From Berberis thunbergii (Eukaryota; Streptophyta; Magnoliopsida; Ranunculales; Berberidaceae): a stretch of DNA of 64,000 nt. Position 1 is the first letter of the stretch, and each line of letters begins with the position of its first letter. The stretch lies in NCBI GenBank assembly GCA_003290165.1, contig QNQO01008293.1:124001-188000 (forward strand). Reading direction: 5' to 3'. Positions 21,612 to 33,199 of the stretch are shown in pieces. The notes beneath the pieces were generated by a model that worked only from the letters and a program-made list of their open reading frames with translations, did not search any database and had not been told where the DNA came from. The translations under genes and the position numbers were made by a program.

Positions 21612-23001
21612 TCATGAAGTGCTCCCAATAGTTCCAAAAACAGTGTTGTAAGTGCCATAGACAGCAAAAGCTAGCCCAAACACCAAAATGGCCGCATCCA
21701 AAGAACTCCTCAGCAACCCCAGAGATGGACCCATGAACATCAGATGAAATGTTGCAGGCAACACAAACGAAAGTAATGCGCAGACAGTGCTCCCCACTAT
21801 TGACGCAAACACACCAAAACCAGGAACGCAAAGAGCTAATAGAGCCATTGTTACCGCTATAAGTGACCGACTCGTGTATAACACATATTTCTCTGCTCCT
21901 GTTCCTGAACTGAGTTTCTGAAACCATTCCCTGTCGTTCAACTTTGCTTCTACTATCTCATGCATCGGATGCATCACTATAGGGAATGTGAAGGTTAATG
22001 CCACACATAGTCCAATCTGTTCCAGTCCCAACAATATCAGTGCTAGAGATCATATTTGATAAGGCGATAAGTTTCAGAAATGGTTGGCAATAACACTAAA
22101 ACTTTGAAATATATATTACAAGAATTTGACATACATGCTAAGGCATAAAATGGGTCAAATTCGGTTAAAAGTAAAACTTACCTTTCATTAAATATAAAAT
22201 TTCATTTTTGCTCTAATTAACGTCCAATAATTAAAAAATAAACCTTAATAAAAATTCAATAATGAATAAATAAGAAAACGCAAAAACTAACCTTGACAGC
22301 AACAGAAGACCAATCATTGGGAAGGTTAAGAGTGATGATATCCTTAGTTTGCTCCCCATAAGCCAAATACCCAAACATCCCAAAACACACATAAACAATT
22401 ATGATTCCCAAAAAAGCCTGTCCTAAAACCCACCCAAATTTTCTCCTCTCCTTCATTGACCCATGCAAGGGCAAAGTCATGCCAAATCCTTCAAAACAAA
22501 ACACTGCCACACCTCCTGCAAAGGGCAACCCTCCTATACTCTTAACTGCCTTCACCCTCCTAAACCCATCAAACACCTCCAAATCCGCCTTCACCACTAT
22601 TGTCATTGCCAGGACATTGCAAATATTTGCAAACACACTGAAATACGAGAATGTGGAAGTTTTGATATCTTCTTGTTTTTCTTTGCATTGAACCTGAAAA
22701 AAAGAAATTAAAAATTAAAAACATTAAACAGAATAACTTGAATGAGATAGAGATGATAAGAAGAACTAACAAGGAGGATCATGCAGTAGTAAGTGATGAG
22801 ACCGATGACGACGACTCCAATGGTAGCGGTCAGCCAGCCAGCGACTTTAAAAGCATAAGGCAGGCCTAGGATGCCGGTTCCGACGATAGAAACGATGATG
22901 TTTCCCATGGTTTGGAAGGAAGAAGACGTTCCTGTTCCATTAGTTGTTGTCGTTGTTGAAGTTAAAGGTTGTTGCAGGGATGACTCTTCGTCTTTTGCCA
23001 T
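21612..23001 (-). CDS. AVT3-type amino-acid transporter, three exons, short version
   Basis: Minus-strand exons are 22771-23001, 22292-22693 and 21612-22016, joined by GT-AG introns, all in phase 0, giving 345 residues. This family (AVT3 clade, amino acid/auxin permease superfamily) exports amino acids from the vacuole across the tonoplast in Arabidopsis. Seen here: a soluble S/T-rich N-terminus, TM1 with IVSIVGTGILGLPYAFKVAG, TM2 ending YYCMILLV, the GGVAVFCFEGFGMTLPL segment, YGEQTKDIITLNLPNDWSSV, then IGLCVALTFTFPIVMHP, VPGFGVFASIVGSTVCALLS and the C-terminal AVYGTYNT motif. Relatives are about 410-435 residues. The difference lies between VQCKEKQED and VFANICNVL, where about 80 residues holding roughly two to three membrane segments seem to be missing without a frameshift. 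The gene may be non-functional despite its open frame. Confidence 0.85.
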
Positions 23002-23316
23002 TAAATCTGGGAGAGATGATGAAAAGAATGTGTTTGAGTTCTTTGGAGTTGTTATTTTAGGATGTTACTAGCTAGCGATCATGTTGTTGAGGACGAATCA
23101 AGAAGGGTCTCACATGGGGTGGGAAGGTGATTTGCCTTTTCGTATTATTATTATTGTGGAGGCTTTTCTAAGTAAAAACAAGAGGATATCTTCTCTTTTC
23201 CTTTTTGTATCAAGTGAACTATTCTCTCCCAAAAGCCGATTTAGTGGTATCCCACTTCATAATTCGAAACTCAAGTACCTTCAAATCGTTCAAAATTAAA
23301 TTAGGGTACCTTATAA

Positions 23317-23869
23317 TAGGGTTGGGCAAAAATCGATTTAAATTCGGTTAACTGACCGAATCGGTTTTTAAATTCTGTTTGGTAACCGAACCGAAATATG
23401 AGTAGAAAGAAAATAATTTAAACCGAACCGAACCGATTATAAACGGTTCGAAATCGATTTACTGTTTTGAACTAACCGATTTATAATCGAACCGACCGAT
23501 TAATTAGATATATATAAATAACTAAATAACAAGTAGGTGTAAATACTTGATTAGTACAACAAATGCACTGCAGTGTTGCACTGAATCACCCACTTCTCTC
23601 AAAGTTTTCAATTTTGGGCTAAAAATTGGGTCTATAAAAAATTGGGCCTGTAAAAAAATTGGATATGTTTTAATGAAAGTCTTTCAGATGCTTGAGCTTG
23701 AAATTTCGGCTCAATCGAACCGAACCGATCCGAAATTCGGTTCAACCGAATTTATCGATTTACAAATACAAAATTCGGTTTCGATTTGGGTTTTGGGCAA
23801 ACCGAATGAAATCAGTTTGAAATCGGTTTGGGGCTCAAAATCGAACCGAACCGACATTGCCCACCCCTA
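23317..23869. mobile_element. Non-autonomous hAT element, 553 bp
   Basis: Ends are TAGGGTTGGGCAA and (read inwards) TAGGGGTGGGCAA. A perfect 8-bp duplication CCTTATAA flanks it (23309-23316 and 23870-23877). The body is built of CGGTTCGG / CCGAACCG motifs in both orientations. It sits about 315 bp upstream of the AVT3-like start codon, so it may lie in that promoter. Confidence 0.92.
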
Positions 23870-23877
23870 CCTTATAA

Positions 23878-24413
23878 GACTCCCAGTCAACATGAGTCGC
23901 ACATATGCCTGGCGCATGCGCATGCTTCCCCACCACAGCTTGAATATTCGATAAACCCAATAGGGATCGGCATGAGTGAAATTGGTTAATTTTTAAAATT
24001 GTATCCTCCCAATCGGGATGAGTAAATTAGTAGCAGCAATTTTGATCCATTCGTTCCCGTAACTAATTCAAAATTTTCAGCACTTAATACAAATTTAATA
24101 ATAAAATAAATAATTTAGTGATTGTCCAATTGACGCTGATCGCAACTTGCAAAGAAAAATCAGCCTAATTCATATAATTAAACATTTCCTTCTATTCATA
24201 TACCAAAAAAAACTTATAAAACAAATTTTCAAATCCTAGTCAAAATAGAATTGCCAAAATCCTAGCATGAGATAAATAATAATTCCTAAAACTACAAACT
24301 TTCCTAACACATTAAATTAGCATCCCACAATTTAGTTTTTATTCTTACAAGGTTTGGGGCTCATTTTTCTAGATGTAATTGTTGAGAAGTCTAATAAACG
24401 AAAATTCTAAATG
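23878..24413. other. AT-rich intergenic DNA
   Basis: No gene or bounded element was recognised here. Confidence 0.3.
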
Positions 24414-24563
24414 TCGAGGAAGTGGGCGAGGAAAATAGCGAGGGGGGGGGGGGGTGACCATCCATCCCCCTTGGGATACATGCATGAAAAATGATGGCAC
24501 GCATCCCGGGGGGATGGACCTTCCCCCCTCCCCTCGTTGTTTTCCTCGCCCACTACCTCGATA
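24414..24563. mobile_element. Short foldback MITE, about 150 bp
   Basis: The left arm GTCGAGGAAGTGGGCGAGGA is mirrored at the right end by a complement with one or two changes. The inner arms are G-rich on the left (G14 near 24443) and C-rich on the right, and the two share CCATCCCCC-type motifs. It could form a long hairpin. The superfamily is not assignable because no clear target duplication was found. Confidence 0.6.
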
Positions 24564-24737
24564 GGTAGAATCACTCGTCTAATAAATTTGAGCGGTGCTA
24601 CACATGATGCCCTTAGTATCTCATCTTCTTAACTTGCACGACATGGTTGTCGCATCAACAATGCCATGTCATTAATTATTTTTAGTTTTGTTCACCTTTT
24701 CCCTTCTCTCGCTGATCAACACATGAACATACTGCCT

Positions 24738-24891
24738 TGTTTGGGTGCATTTTTTGTGTTTTTGTGAGGTTTTTGACACTTCTACCCCGTTCGATTGATG
24801 ATATTTGTGGTTATGTTTTAAAGAAAATGGATCAAACGTGTAAAACCCCTCTAAAAAGATAAAAAAAAAAAAATAGACACCCAAACAAGAT
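24738..24891. repeat. Candidate MITE with 12-bp inverted ends
   Basis: CTTGTTTGGGTG at the left end is repeated as its complement at the right end, 150 bp apart, with T-rich and A-rich inner flanks. No target duplication was confirmed and the family is unknown. Confidence 0.35.
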
Positions 24892-25243
24892 AGCATAGAA
24901 TTATTTTCTTCATTGTGATAGCAATAACAATTCTACTGCCTCAATTACTTGAATAGCCAAATCAGAAGAAGACGTGTTCCTCTTTTCCTTCTCTAATTTA
25001 TCAAATGTCAACAAAACAATTGATTCATTAAAATTAACATAAGAAATCAATGAAGTATTTGCTTCCCCATGTCTTTCTTTTGCCACCCGCTAATTAAAGT
25101 TTGTTTTGTACATCAAAGAACAGTTGGAAATTGATTTTTGCTATTGTAGATTCGTGATGGAACTTAGGGTTGGTCATAAAAGAAAATAAACCCTAGATAG
25201 AGAGATGAACGGAAATGGAGAGTAATTTAGGTGTTTTTAACAT

Positions 25244-25426
25244 CCGAAATTCTAGCTGACCTGGAAAAAACCAGCGAGGTTGCTGCCTGGGGGGAAGAAT
25301 TTACAATTTTGCCCCCCCTCTTTAGCAACCTTTTGGAAAAAGTGTTTAAAAAGGAGGGGGCAAAAGTGTAAAATCTCCCCCCAGGCAACAACCTCGCTGG
25401 TTTCCCAGGCCAGGAAGAATTACTCT
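25244..25426. mobile_element. Foldback MITE, copy 1
   Basis: The arms contain CCAGCGAGGTTGCTGCCTGG and its near complement, followed inwards by GGGG...TTTACA / TGTAAA...CCCC. The outer edges read GAAATTCT and AGAATTAC. A second, shorter copy lies at about 25790-25920. Both have the same outer motifs, which helps set the ends. The superfamily is unclear. Confidence 0.65.
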
Positions 25427-25789
25427 GTTAACATATGTTATTTATTTTATCCTTTAAAATTTTACTAAGTTATATGTTCATGATTCACCTTTCAAATCTC
25501 TAGAATTAAAACTTTCAAATCTCAATAACATGAAAATATGGAAAACCAAAATAAACACGCCACCATATATGTGTTGTGCAATACTTTCCTTTGGTAGCTA
25601 GGACACTTTTAATTTGGTTTAAATTTTTTAAAAGAGTTATTTTCCTTTTGAACCCATTAGTTTAGGTCTATTCTTATTTAGCATCCAAAAAAATTTTGTA
25701 TTCTAATGAGACACCCATTTGAGTTTTGATGGTTAAGTCAACCAATAGTCATCCATATGTTTTTCAAAATACCAAATTACTTATTCTTT

Positions 25790-25920
25790 TAACCGAAATT
25801 CTTCCTGGCCTAGGAAAACCAGCGAGGTTGCTGCTTGAGGGGCAAAAGTGTTTTTTTGCCCTCCCATACAGCAAACCAGACATTGGACCTAGGCCCTCTA
25901 GAATTACTCTTCTTTTAAAG
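25790..25920. mobile_element. Foldback MITE, copy 2, internally deleted
   Basis: It starts CGAAATTCTTCCTGGCCTAG, continues with ACCAGCGAGGTTGCTGC, and ends GGCCCTCTAGAATTACTCT. The left arm matches copy 1 at 25244 (and its complementary right arm), but most of the right arm is missing. Confidence 0.55.
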
Positions 25921-26044
25921 TCATGTGACAATTTTGTTTCAAATTTTTCGAGACGAGCAAAATATCGTGCATCTTGATGCAACCCTGAATCCTTCTTGAG
26001 CACCTTCAATTAAGCCATGTGGCCAACCTTCACAGGGGATTTGT

Positions 26045-26545
26045 ACCAACCTGTGCGGGGTGTTCTGGAGCGCGTCCTGCGCACCGTTGTGAATCGTTGG
26101 ATTTCATCCAACGGCTAATATTGACGGAACTCAAATGCAGATTATGTTGAAAAGGGTGGCAGGTTTTCCATATATTACAGCCGTCAGATCTGATCCGACG
26201 GCTGAAATTTTGGCTTGGAAGGTAACATTTGAAAACCGAGAGAGAGGGTAGCTGTTTGCTTGGAAAATCCATTTGCAAACAGAATCAGAGCGTTTGGAAA
26301 AAAAAAACTCATTCTCGATCTAGATCTGAGGGAGAGGAATAAGAAGAAGAAGAGAAAGGGTATCTGAGGGAGAGGAATAAGAAGAAAAAGAGAAAGGGTA
26401 TCTGAGGGAGAGGAAGAGGAAAGGACATCTGAGGGTTCGCTCGAGAGGAAGAAGAAGAAGAAGCGGAAGAGGAAAGGGCATCTAAGGGTTCGCTCGAGAG
26501 GAAGAAGAAGAAGAAGAAGAAAGGGCATCTGAGGGTTCACTCTAG
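26045..26545. repeat. MULE left terminal inverted repeat
   Basis: It pairs with 30340-30755 in inverted orientation. The inner part is a purine-rich array of GAGGAAGAAGAAGAAG and CATCTGAGGGTTCGCTC units, which vary in number between the two arms and explain their unequal length. Confidence 0.8.
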
Positions 26546-27182
26546 ATTGAAGCTCTTCTTTGGTTTTCTGGTCTACTTGTTCCCTGGTTCCCTTGTTCTC
26601 TAATTCTATATCAAAACCAGATCAAGGGTTTCCAGATCGAGTGGTGGGTTTCATGTTGATTTCTTGTGGTCGGTTTCATGTTGATTTCTTGTGGTGGGTT
26701 TCCAGATCTACGATTTCTCAGTGATTTCGTGTTGATTCAAAGCCATCATGTTCGATTTCATGGTGATTGAAAGACCTTGGAGAGAAGTGAAGCAAAACCA
26801 GATCTAGGGTTCTCAGGTAACACCCTTCTTCTCCATGTTCTTCATCAAGTAGTATGGTCATGTTATTTGCTTCATGTTCTTTGCTTCACGTTCACTGGAT
26901 GGAGTGATGTCGTTCCTTTCCCTCAGTTCTGTTACTTGTAGACATCGGAATCAAAGAGTTAGTGTCCAACATGGCATTGATATGTTAAAAACTCCACTAA
27001 ATAAATGGGCACACCTGTTTATTGCATTGCTATTATTATTATCATTACAAACAGATGTGTGGGCAGCTGTTTGCAGTGACTCGTGGATGAATTTGGCAAT
27101 CTGGTAATTTTCTGTATCAAAGTTTTGACAATTGGAATCACAGGCGGGTTCTTCCTAAAAATGGATTTAGGAGAAAATTCTT

Positions 27183-27365
27183 TTGGTGATTTTGTGGCCG
27201 ATTTGGAAGGAGAGAAACAGTCGTATCTTCAGGGGAAAGAAATTGGAAATTCTCTCCATTTGCAATATGATGGAAATTATGGCAATTCACTGGGCTAAAG
27301 TGTGGCTGTGGAATGATTTGGCTAAAAATGTTTGGTGGAAGTTGGCTAAAAAATGTGGTATTTAA
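27183..27365 (+). pseudogene. LINE-like coding scrap inside the MULE
   Basis: The frame reads ILWPIWKERNSRIFRGKKLE, similar to the WxIWKERNxRIF block found after zf-RVT in plant L1 ORF2 proteins. It covers only about 60 residues. It is probably a captured or inserted LINE tail, and no catalytic region is present. Confidence 0.45.
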
Positions 27366-27479
27366 TTCACTTTTACCTTTCTCTTATTCAGATTTCATTT
27401 ATGTTTCTTTGTAGAAAAATCTTGGTAATTTTGTTGGACTATGTTGTGGTTTCTATATAATAGTTCTCTTTTGTGGCAG

Positions 27480-27945
27480 GCATGTTGAGGAGTTGGTCAG
27501 ATTGCCTGAATGCTTCCTTTGTTATACACCTTCTTCTGAAGCTGGGCCTGTTTGTCCAACCTGCACTCTCAAATGATTTTATTACTTTTGGTAGCTTTAA
27601 CAATCTGGCAAAGGTATTGATTTGAATAAGAATAAAGTGATCATGTTGGGTAGGATTGATGTAGTATTTTTGAAGCTGATATGCCCTAATCAGTTGATCC
27701 TGTTTTCTTTTGATTTTTGCTCTCCAGATTGCACCAAAAGTTTTGCAAGTTTGGGCAAGAATATTATGTGCAGTTCCCAACTCCCGGCTTGTAGTAAAGT
27801 GCAAACCATTCTACTGTGATAGTGTGAGACAGAGATTTCTTTCGACATTGGAGCAGTTGGGACTGGAATCACTCCATGTTGATCTCCTCCCGCTTATCCT
27901 TCTAAACCATGATCACATGCAGGCGTACTCTCTCATGGATATTAG
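27480..27945 (+). pseudogene. SPY: Captured SPINDLY fragment (two exons plus intron)
   Basis: Exon A (27480-27613) follows TTGTGGCAG and reads HVEELVRLPECFLCYTPSS, then EAGPVCPTCTL. After a one-base deletion it continues SNDFITFGSFNNLAK. The intron is 27614-27727 (GT-AG). Exon B (27728-27945) reads IAPKVLQVWARILCAVPNSR, LVVKCKPFYCDSVRQRFLST, LEQLGLESLHVDLLPLILLN, HDHMQAYSLMDI and ends at AG|GTAG. This is the catalytic-domain region of SPINDLY, the plant nuclear/cytosolic protein O-fucosyltransferase that restrains DELLA-related gibberellin signalling. The N-terminal TPR region and the rest of the catalytic domain are absent. Retained introns show capture from genomic DNA, not from mRNA. The exon A frameshift and an immediate stop after exon B rule out a full enzyme. 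Confidence 0.85.
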
Positions 27946-28089
27946 GTAGAAGTATGCAGATATTTATGCCATTAATTCTTTTAGGCATCAAGACACACTC
28001 ATGCAGACTGATGGGATTCCAAGATGCTTTTGAAATGTACTTATAAAGAGATTTTGTAATGAATTTCAGTATGTAATGAACTTCAGGTT

Positions 28090-28490
28090 ATGAAGTATGA
28101 ATTTTGTTTCTATTCCTACACTGATTCAAATAATGAAGTATGAATTTTAAATTAGCATATAAAACTGCTGTTACAGCATTTCAATTCATATAAAACTGCT
28201 GTATGATTTTGTTCTTGAAATCTGCTGTTATTTTGGAATGAACTTCATATAAAACTGAAGTTTAACATTGCATTTCATACCAAAATCAACATATAAAACT
28301 GAATTCATATAGCAACCTGAACAAAATCAGCATTTCACATAGCAACTTGCTGGATTACTGATTCACTGAAATCATATAAAACTGATTCACATTTACTAAG
28401 TTCTTATAAAACTGATTCACAATTACAACATTTCAATTCACTGAACAAAATCAACATTTAACTGATTCACTGAACAAAATCAATTGCATT
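28090..28490. repeat. Degenerate tandem AT-rich repeats
   Basis: Irregular repeats of ATATAAAACTG(CTG/ATTCAC), CATTTCAATTCA and ACTGAACAAAATCAACATTT occur many times in 400 bp. The tract lies inside the MULE downstream of the SPINDLY exons and has no coding potential. Confidence 0.6.
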
Positions 28491-30339
28491 TCAAACTGAT
28501 TAATAAGTGAGTCTAAATTCCAGCAGCAGCAGCAACAAGTCATGATCAGCAGTTCATTGATCCTAATCTTCAAATCAACACTGAAATGATCAATTTCTCC
28601 AGGTTGTAAAGTCCATTTCGTCGCTTGAACTTGGTGGCTGCAAAAATAAATAATAAAGATCATAAAATAAATAATAGAGACACAAACATACAAATTATAT
28701 ACATTTCAGTATAGGCACATTTGATCAATATTTCTACTCCCTTATTTCCATCTAATTAAAGTACTCTATTAAGTACTCGTTTTGAATATGTCACTTTTCG
28801 TGAACTTTTGAGTATACACCTGATCAATCAAATAATCGAATAATAACTCATTTTCAATATAATATCAAGCAATTGGAGCTTCGTCACTATAACCGTAATA
28901 AAAAATATAAATAACAAAAGGATAGAATCAATAGACACAACACTTTTCCATTATCAAATTTTCTAACTCCATCACACAAACCATGATTCTTCAACTTGTA
29001 AGAACACTTTATTAGGATAAAATATCTGAACGAGTTAAAAGAAATATAAACCATTTAACAATTGTTCATCAGGTCCAGTAAGGCCATCATATAAGCAATT
29101 AAAAGAAACCAATTTTTGTTTTAATCATGATTTAGGATTGTATTTACATGACCTCAATTACTAAGATTATATATTCTGGTGTATGCTCACTCGAGGCAGG
29201 AAATACACTTATTTGTGACTTAAGCCAAGCCAAATGGGGCATTGGTACTTAAAGCGGAGCAATATAATGAACAGAGCTATCTAGGCACCAAAACAAGTGA
29301 GTCAAACTAACAAAGATAACCTATTGATTTTTGTTAGCTCAGGAATTTTCGTAGTGATTTTCAATTCATCAATACACAATAGGTTAGTGATGACTGATGA
29401 CCACAAGAAACTACAAAAAGAAGAAAATGACATATAATTCTTTTATTGTGAAAAATCTTACTAAATAAATCAACTATATCTGTAACTCTGGCCCCTAATA
29501 CAAAAGCACTGCCATTTTTGTCTAGTGATAATTAAACAAACTCCATTTGAAATAACAACAATAAAAATTCATCCTTCAAACCAGAATAATTGAACAGATC
29601 CATCAAGTCTGCAATTCACTTCTCAACCGCAACTCCTGTCACCACACCATCCAACTACCTAATGAAACACAGACCCAAATTGAAACTCTTACAAAACCTC
29701 AAAACACAAAAATCACTAACCCCACAAGTGCATACCAGCAAAACATAAAACTATCCTAAATCTACAGTGGATCAGATAATCAGAATAGACACGCAAAACT
29801 CAAAACCCACAAACAATTGTGTCAATTCATCAAACAAACACAGGACAAAACATCTAAAATCCAAAATTTCACTCAAAATTCTACTTTTACATGTTTGATC
29901 AACAACCCACATAACAAAACTAACCCAAATTCTATAACAAACATGAATGCTTACACATAAAGCAAAATCAAAACCAATAAAAAATCTCAAAAAAAAAATC
30001 TGATTTTCATTTCACAATATTTCACCCTTTTCATGATCAAGAACACCCAGATAAGAAATCATGAAAATTCACTCAAAAGCAACAACAACCAAGACAAATT
30101 GAGTATAAAACACAGATACCCATTGATCAAAAACTGCAAATCACAACCCATCCAAATGAATCTACACTTAAAACCCACTATAACAAAGCTTCACCCAAAC
30201 GGGTATCTGTAAACTCATAAAAAGAAGTGAAGGATCAGAGACTTACAAGAAAACAAATAAGAGCTAGTGAGGATGGGATATAGATTAGCAGCTGTGCGTA
30301 TAGATCTTCAGCTGCTTCGCCTACCAATCACCCCATTAT
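28491..30339. other. Unassigned AT-rich interior of the MULE
   Basis: No recognisable exon or transposase was found on either strand. A polypurine/polypyrimidine mix suggests intron or UTR DNA, possibly from another captured gene, but I could not identify it. Confidence 0.35.
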
Positions 30340-30755
30340 CTTTTTCAGATTCCTCTCGATTTCTCTTTGATACGAACCCTCAGATGCCCTTTCTTCTTCT
30401 TCTTCTTCCTCTCGAGCGAACCCTCAGATGCCCTTTCCTCTTCCGCTCCCTCAGATCCCCTTTCTTCTTCTCCTTCTTCCTCTCGAGCAAACCCTCAGAT
30501 GTCCTTTACTATTCCTCTTCCTCTCCCTCAGATCTAGATCGAGAAGAAGTTTTTTTTTTTCAAAACGCAGACCCTCTCTCTGTTTGCAAATGGATTTTCC
30601 AAGCCATAAATCTCAGCCGTCGGACCTCCGTGCATTTTAATTAAGTGAGGGTTTTGAAATCCAACGCTACGAGCCATTGGATTTCATCCAACGGTTGACA
30701 CAGGTGCGCAGGACGCCCTCCAGCACACCCCGCGTAGGAGCCCCCCTCGATCCAA
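30340..30755. repeat. MULE right terminal inverted repeat
   Basis: Inverted partner of 26045-26545. It ends with GGTGCGCAGGACGCCCTCCA and CACCCCGCGTAGGAG, the complement of the left outer end. Confidence 0.8.
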
Positions 30756-30846
30756 ACATCAAAACCATGACAACACAAAACCAAACACTCTTCACCTCCT
30801 CCACCGATTCAACTCTCTGCAACTGGTTTTTTTCCTTTCAGTAGCC

Positions 30847-31143
30847 ATGGATTCTCTCATTTACGGCTTTATGAAGCTCTTCTTCACCATCTGTTAAATC
30901 TCTGCTGCCGTAATCTTCACTGCATTGGCGGAGAATCCGACATCCAAGCTATCTTCTCAGTCTTCAAGTTCCACCGAAATCAATTCAAATTCAGTTCTTG
31001 TAGATCTACTGGACTCATATTACACCGAGCTTGCCGAACTCGTTGAGAAAGCATTCCTTCTACAGACCCTAGAAGACGTTGTAGGCAAGCAACACATAAC
31101 CAACCATCTTTGCACCCAGAAATGAAGCTTTCTTAGACAATTG
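30847..31143 (+). pseudogene. 5' fragment of a fasciclin-like arabinogalactan protein gene
   Basis: The frame begins MDSLIYGFMKLFFTIC and meets a stop at once, then continues ISAAVIFTALAENPTSK, a signal-peptide region. It follows with an S-rich stretch, EINSNSVLVDLLDSYYTELA, ELVEKAFLLQTLEDVVGK, and (after a frame change near 31095) TIFAPRNEAFL. This order matches the start of the first fasciclin domain of the FLA15-18 group of cell-surface arabinogalactan proteins. Everything beyond the first 30 residues of the fasciclin domain is missing. It starts about 90 bp after the MULE right end, which fits insertion of the MULE into the 5' region of this gene, or a joint rearrangement. Confidence 0.75.
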
Positions 31144-31295
31144 AAGTCTTATGTTAGGAAAGAAGATGGTGTTGTGATATTGAGATTGGCTGGAAGTCTG
31201 TGTGTGTTGATCTTCTGTTTGTGATTGCCTTGGAATGGGTTGTTTGATTGGCTGGAAGTCTTATGTTAGGAAAGAAGATGGTGTTGCAAAAGAAA
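31144..31295 (+). repeat. Short direct duplication at the FLA fragment's broken end
   Basis: The block GAAGTCTTATGTTAGGAAAG, continuing AAGATGGTGTTG, occurs at about 31144 and again at about 31256. About 80 bp of TTGGCTGGAAGTCT-like DNA lies between the copies. It may be a repair footprint. Confidence 0.65.
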
Positions 31296-33199
31296 TCTCC
31301 CTCGTCTGCAACCTGATATTCGAATTTCTTGATTTTTTTTTTTTTTATGTCTCATGTGGTTTATTTTTTTATAGATCTTCATTGTATATGATCATGATAT
31401 TCAATTTGTTTGTACTCTTTCGGTGGCATTCCCTCATGAAATGAAATAGTAGCCTATAATGAAAGAGTTATTTTACATGTTTTTTCAAAAATAAAAATAA
31501 AAAAAGAGATGAGAACTTGAGGAAGATGGGTTAGGTTACATCGAGATGCATATAGTTTTGTCTCATCTCGAAGAGATTTTGATATGGTCAATTTGATATT
31601 TTAGAAATATTTGAATGACTTTTTAAGTCAGTCATTATCATTGACCTAACAATCAAAACTCAAATTGGGTGTTTAACTGGAATACAATAACTTTTGGATG
31701 CCAAATGGAATAGACCTACACTAAGCTAATGAAGGCCAAAAGAAAAACAACCCAAAAAAAATCCAACAACAAGAATGTGAAGTAGTCTGACACTAGGGTC
31801 GGCAGTGGGGCGAAGTTTCACGGATATTCGCCCCATCCAATCCTTATGGGGCAGATTTGGATATGGCTGAATGAGTTTTCTGGTGGTTTCAGGTATCCTA
31901 ACAGTATCTGTTGAATATTCGGGGCGGATACAATATTAGCCATATCCGCCCCGCGGATATCCATTTATATTGCTCAAATTATTATAATATCCTTATCCCT
32001 ACAGTAACTATAAACTAAACCATTTAAAAAAAAAACTAAAACTAAAACTAAAACCTAAGAAACCCCGAGATCCGCCGCTCACAGTACTCTTCTAACCTCT
32101 CTTCCACCTCGAGACACAAACTCACAGAGAATTAGATTCAGATCTCCTCTCTTGATCTCTTCCACCTCCAGACAAACACACAAAGAAATGAAATTGTAAC
32201 GCAAGTCACGCAGCAAAGCAAGGCAAAGGAGTCACTCCTCTCTTCCACCTCTTCAGACTCATTTCTTCCCCTTAACTATTGCTAGTGAAGCACAAGGAGC
32301 GAATGGGTTTTGCGATTTGCTGAACCACCCCAACAACACATGCACATCACCATGGTATGGCTCCTCTCTTCTTCGTTTTTTTGTTAATTTCAAATTCGTT
32401 TTAGGGTTTTCTGTATTCTTCTTCTACTTCCAATCTTCTAATCTTCTTAAATTGTTTTAGGGTTTTCTGTATTTAACATAAATCTACTGGATTTTTATGC
32501 ATTTTTCAGTTTTCACCATGATTTGGGGTTGATTTTCATTTGATATGTTTGCCCTTTAGATTCTTACATGCTATACTTGGATTCGAGAGGACTAGAGGAG
32601 ATTGGTTTGTTTTCTATTCATCTCAACAAATTTCAGCAAATAGGTGAGTCTGTCAATCCTCTATAATATTCAGATTTAAGGTTGGTTTTGAACAAAAATT
32701 TCTAGTTATTTGCCTACGTTTGTGTATGATTTAGTTTGTGTATGTTGTCAGGAACAGTTCTTCATCAATAATCACTTCATTGTTGAGCATTTTGATTTAG
32801 AAAGTCTCACTCTTCCTTGCCTGTGTGAGTAATTCCTTCTCTTTGAACTCAATTTTATGTTTTTCTTTATGGGTTTTGTGCCGATAAAAATAGAGAAAAA
32901 ATAATCTACATTTAATTTCCTCTGTTTTGAACTGAACTTAGATCTTCAATAAAATGGAATCAAACTACTAACGTAATAACATTTTTCTGCAAAGTGGGTT
33001 GAGAAATGAAAAAATGAGAATTGCCTTAAACATTTGGTATAATTATTCGACAAATTGTAATTTATAAGATATCTAATCTATAACTGCAATCCCACTTAGA
33101 CCTAGAAGAGAATTCAGTGATGTAGAGCTCCCAAACCTTTCTTACTGTCCAATTCTCTTATATGAAGAGGCAAAAAGAAAGAGAACTCTGAAGATAAAA

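Larger units (their letters stand above)
26035..30755 (+). mobile_element. Pack-MULE-like element with long inverted repeats, about 4.7 kb
   Basis: The left arm (about 26045-26545) and right arm (about 30340-30755) are inverted copies. They share GCGGGGTGT(T/G)CTGGAG, GCGTCCTGCGCACC, GTTGGATTTCATCCAACGG, TTGGAAAATCCATTTGCAAA and a run of GAAGAA / CTCGAGAGG motifs. Long arms of several hundred bases with no transposase between them fit non-autonomous Mutator-like elements. Inside are two SPINDLY-derived exons with an intron (27480-27945) and a small LINE-like coding scrap. A 9-bp target duplication could not be identified, so the outermost bases are uncertain. The remaining internal DNA (28500-30250) is AT-rich and unassigned. 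Confidence 0.75.

Noticed and set aside
26184..26540. 118-residue minus-strand frame and the similar 125-residue frame at 30267
   Set aside because: They are L/F/S-rich translations of the purine-rich terminal inverted repeats of the MULE. Their similarity reflects the repeats, not a gene pair.
26030..30765. A 9-bp target duplication for the MULE
   Set aside because: Several candidate flanks were compared (CCTTCACAG-side and TCGATCCAA-side) and none matched, so it was not claimed.
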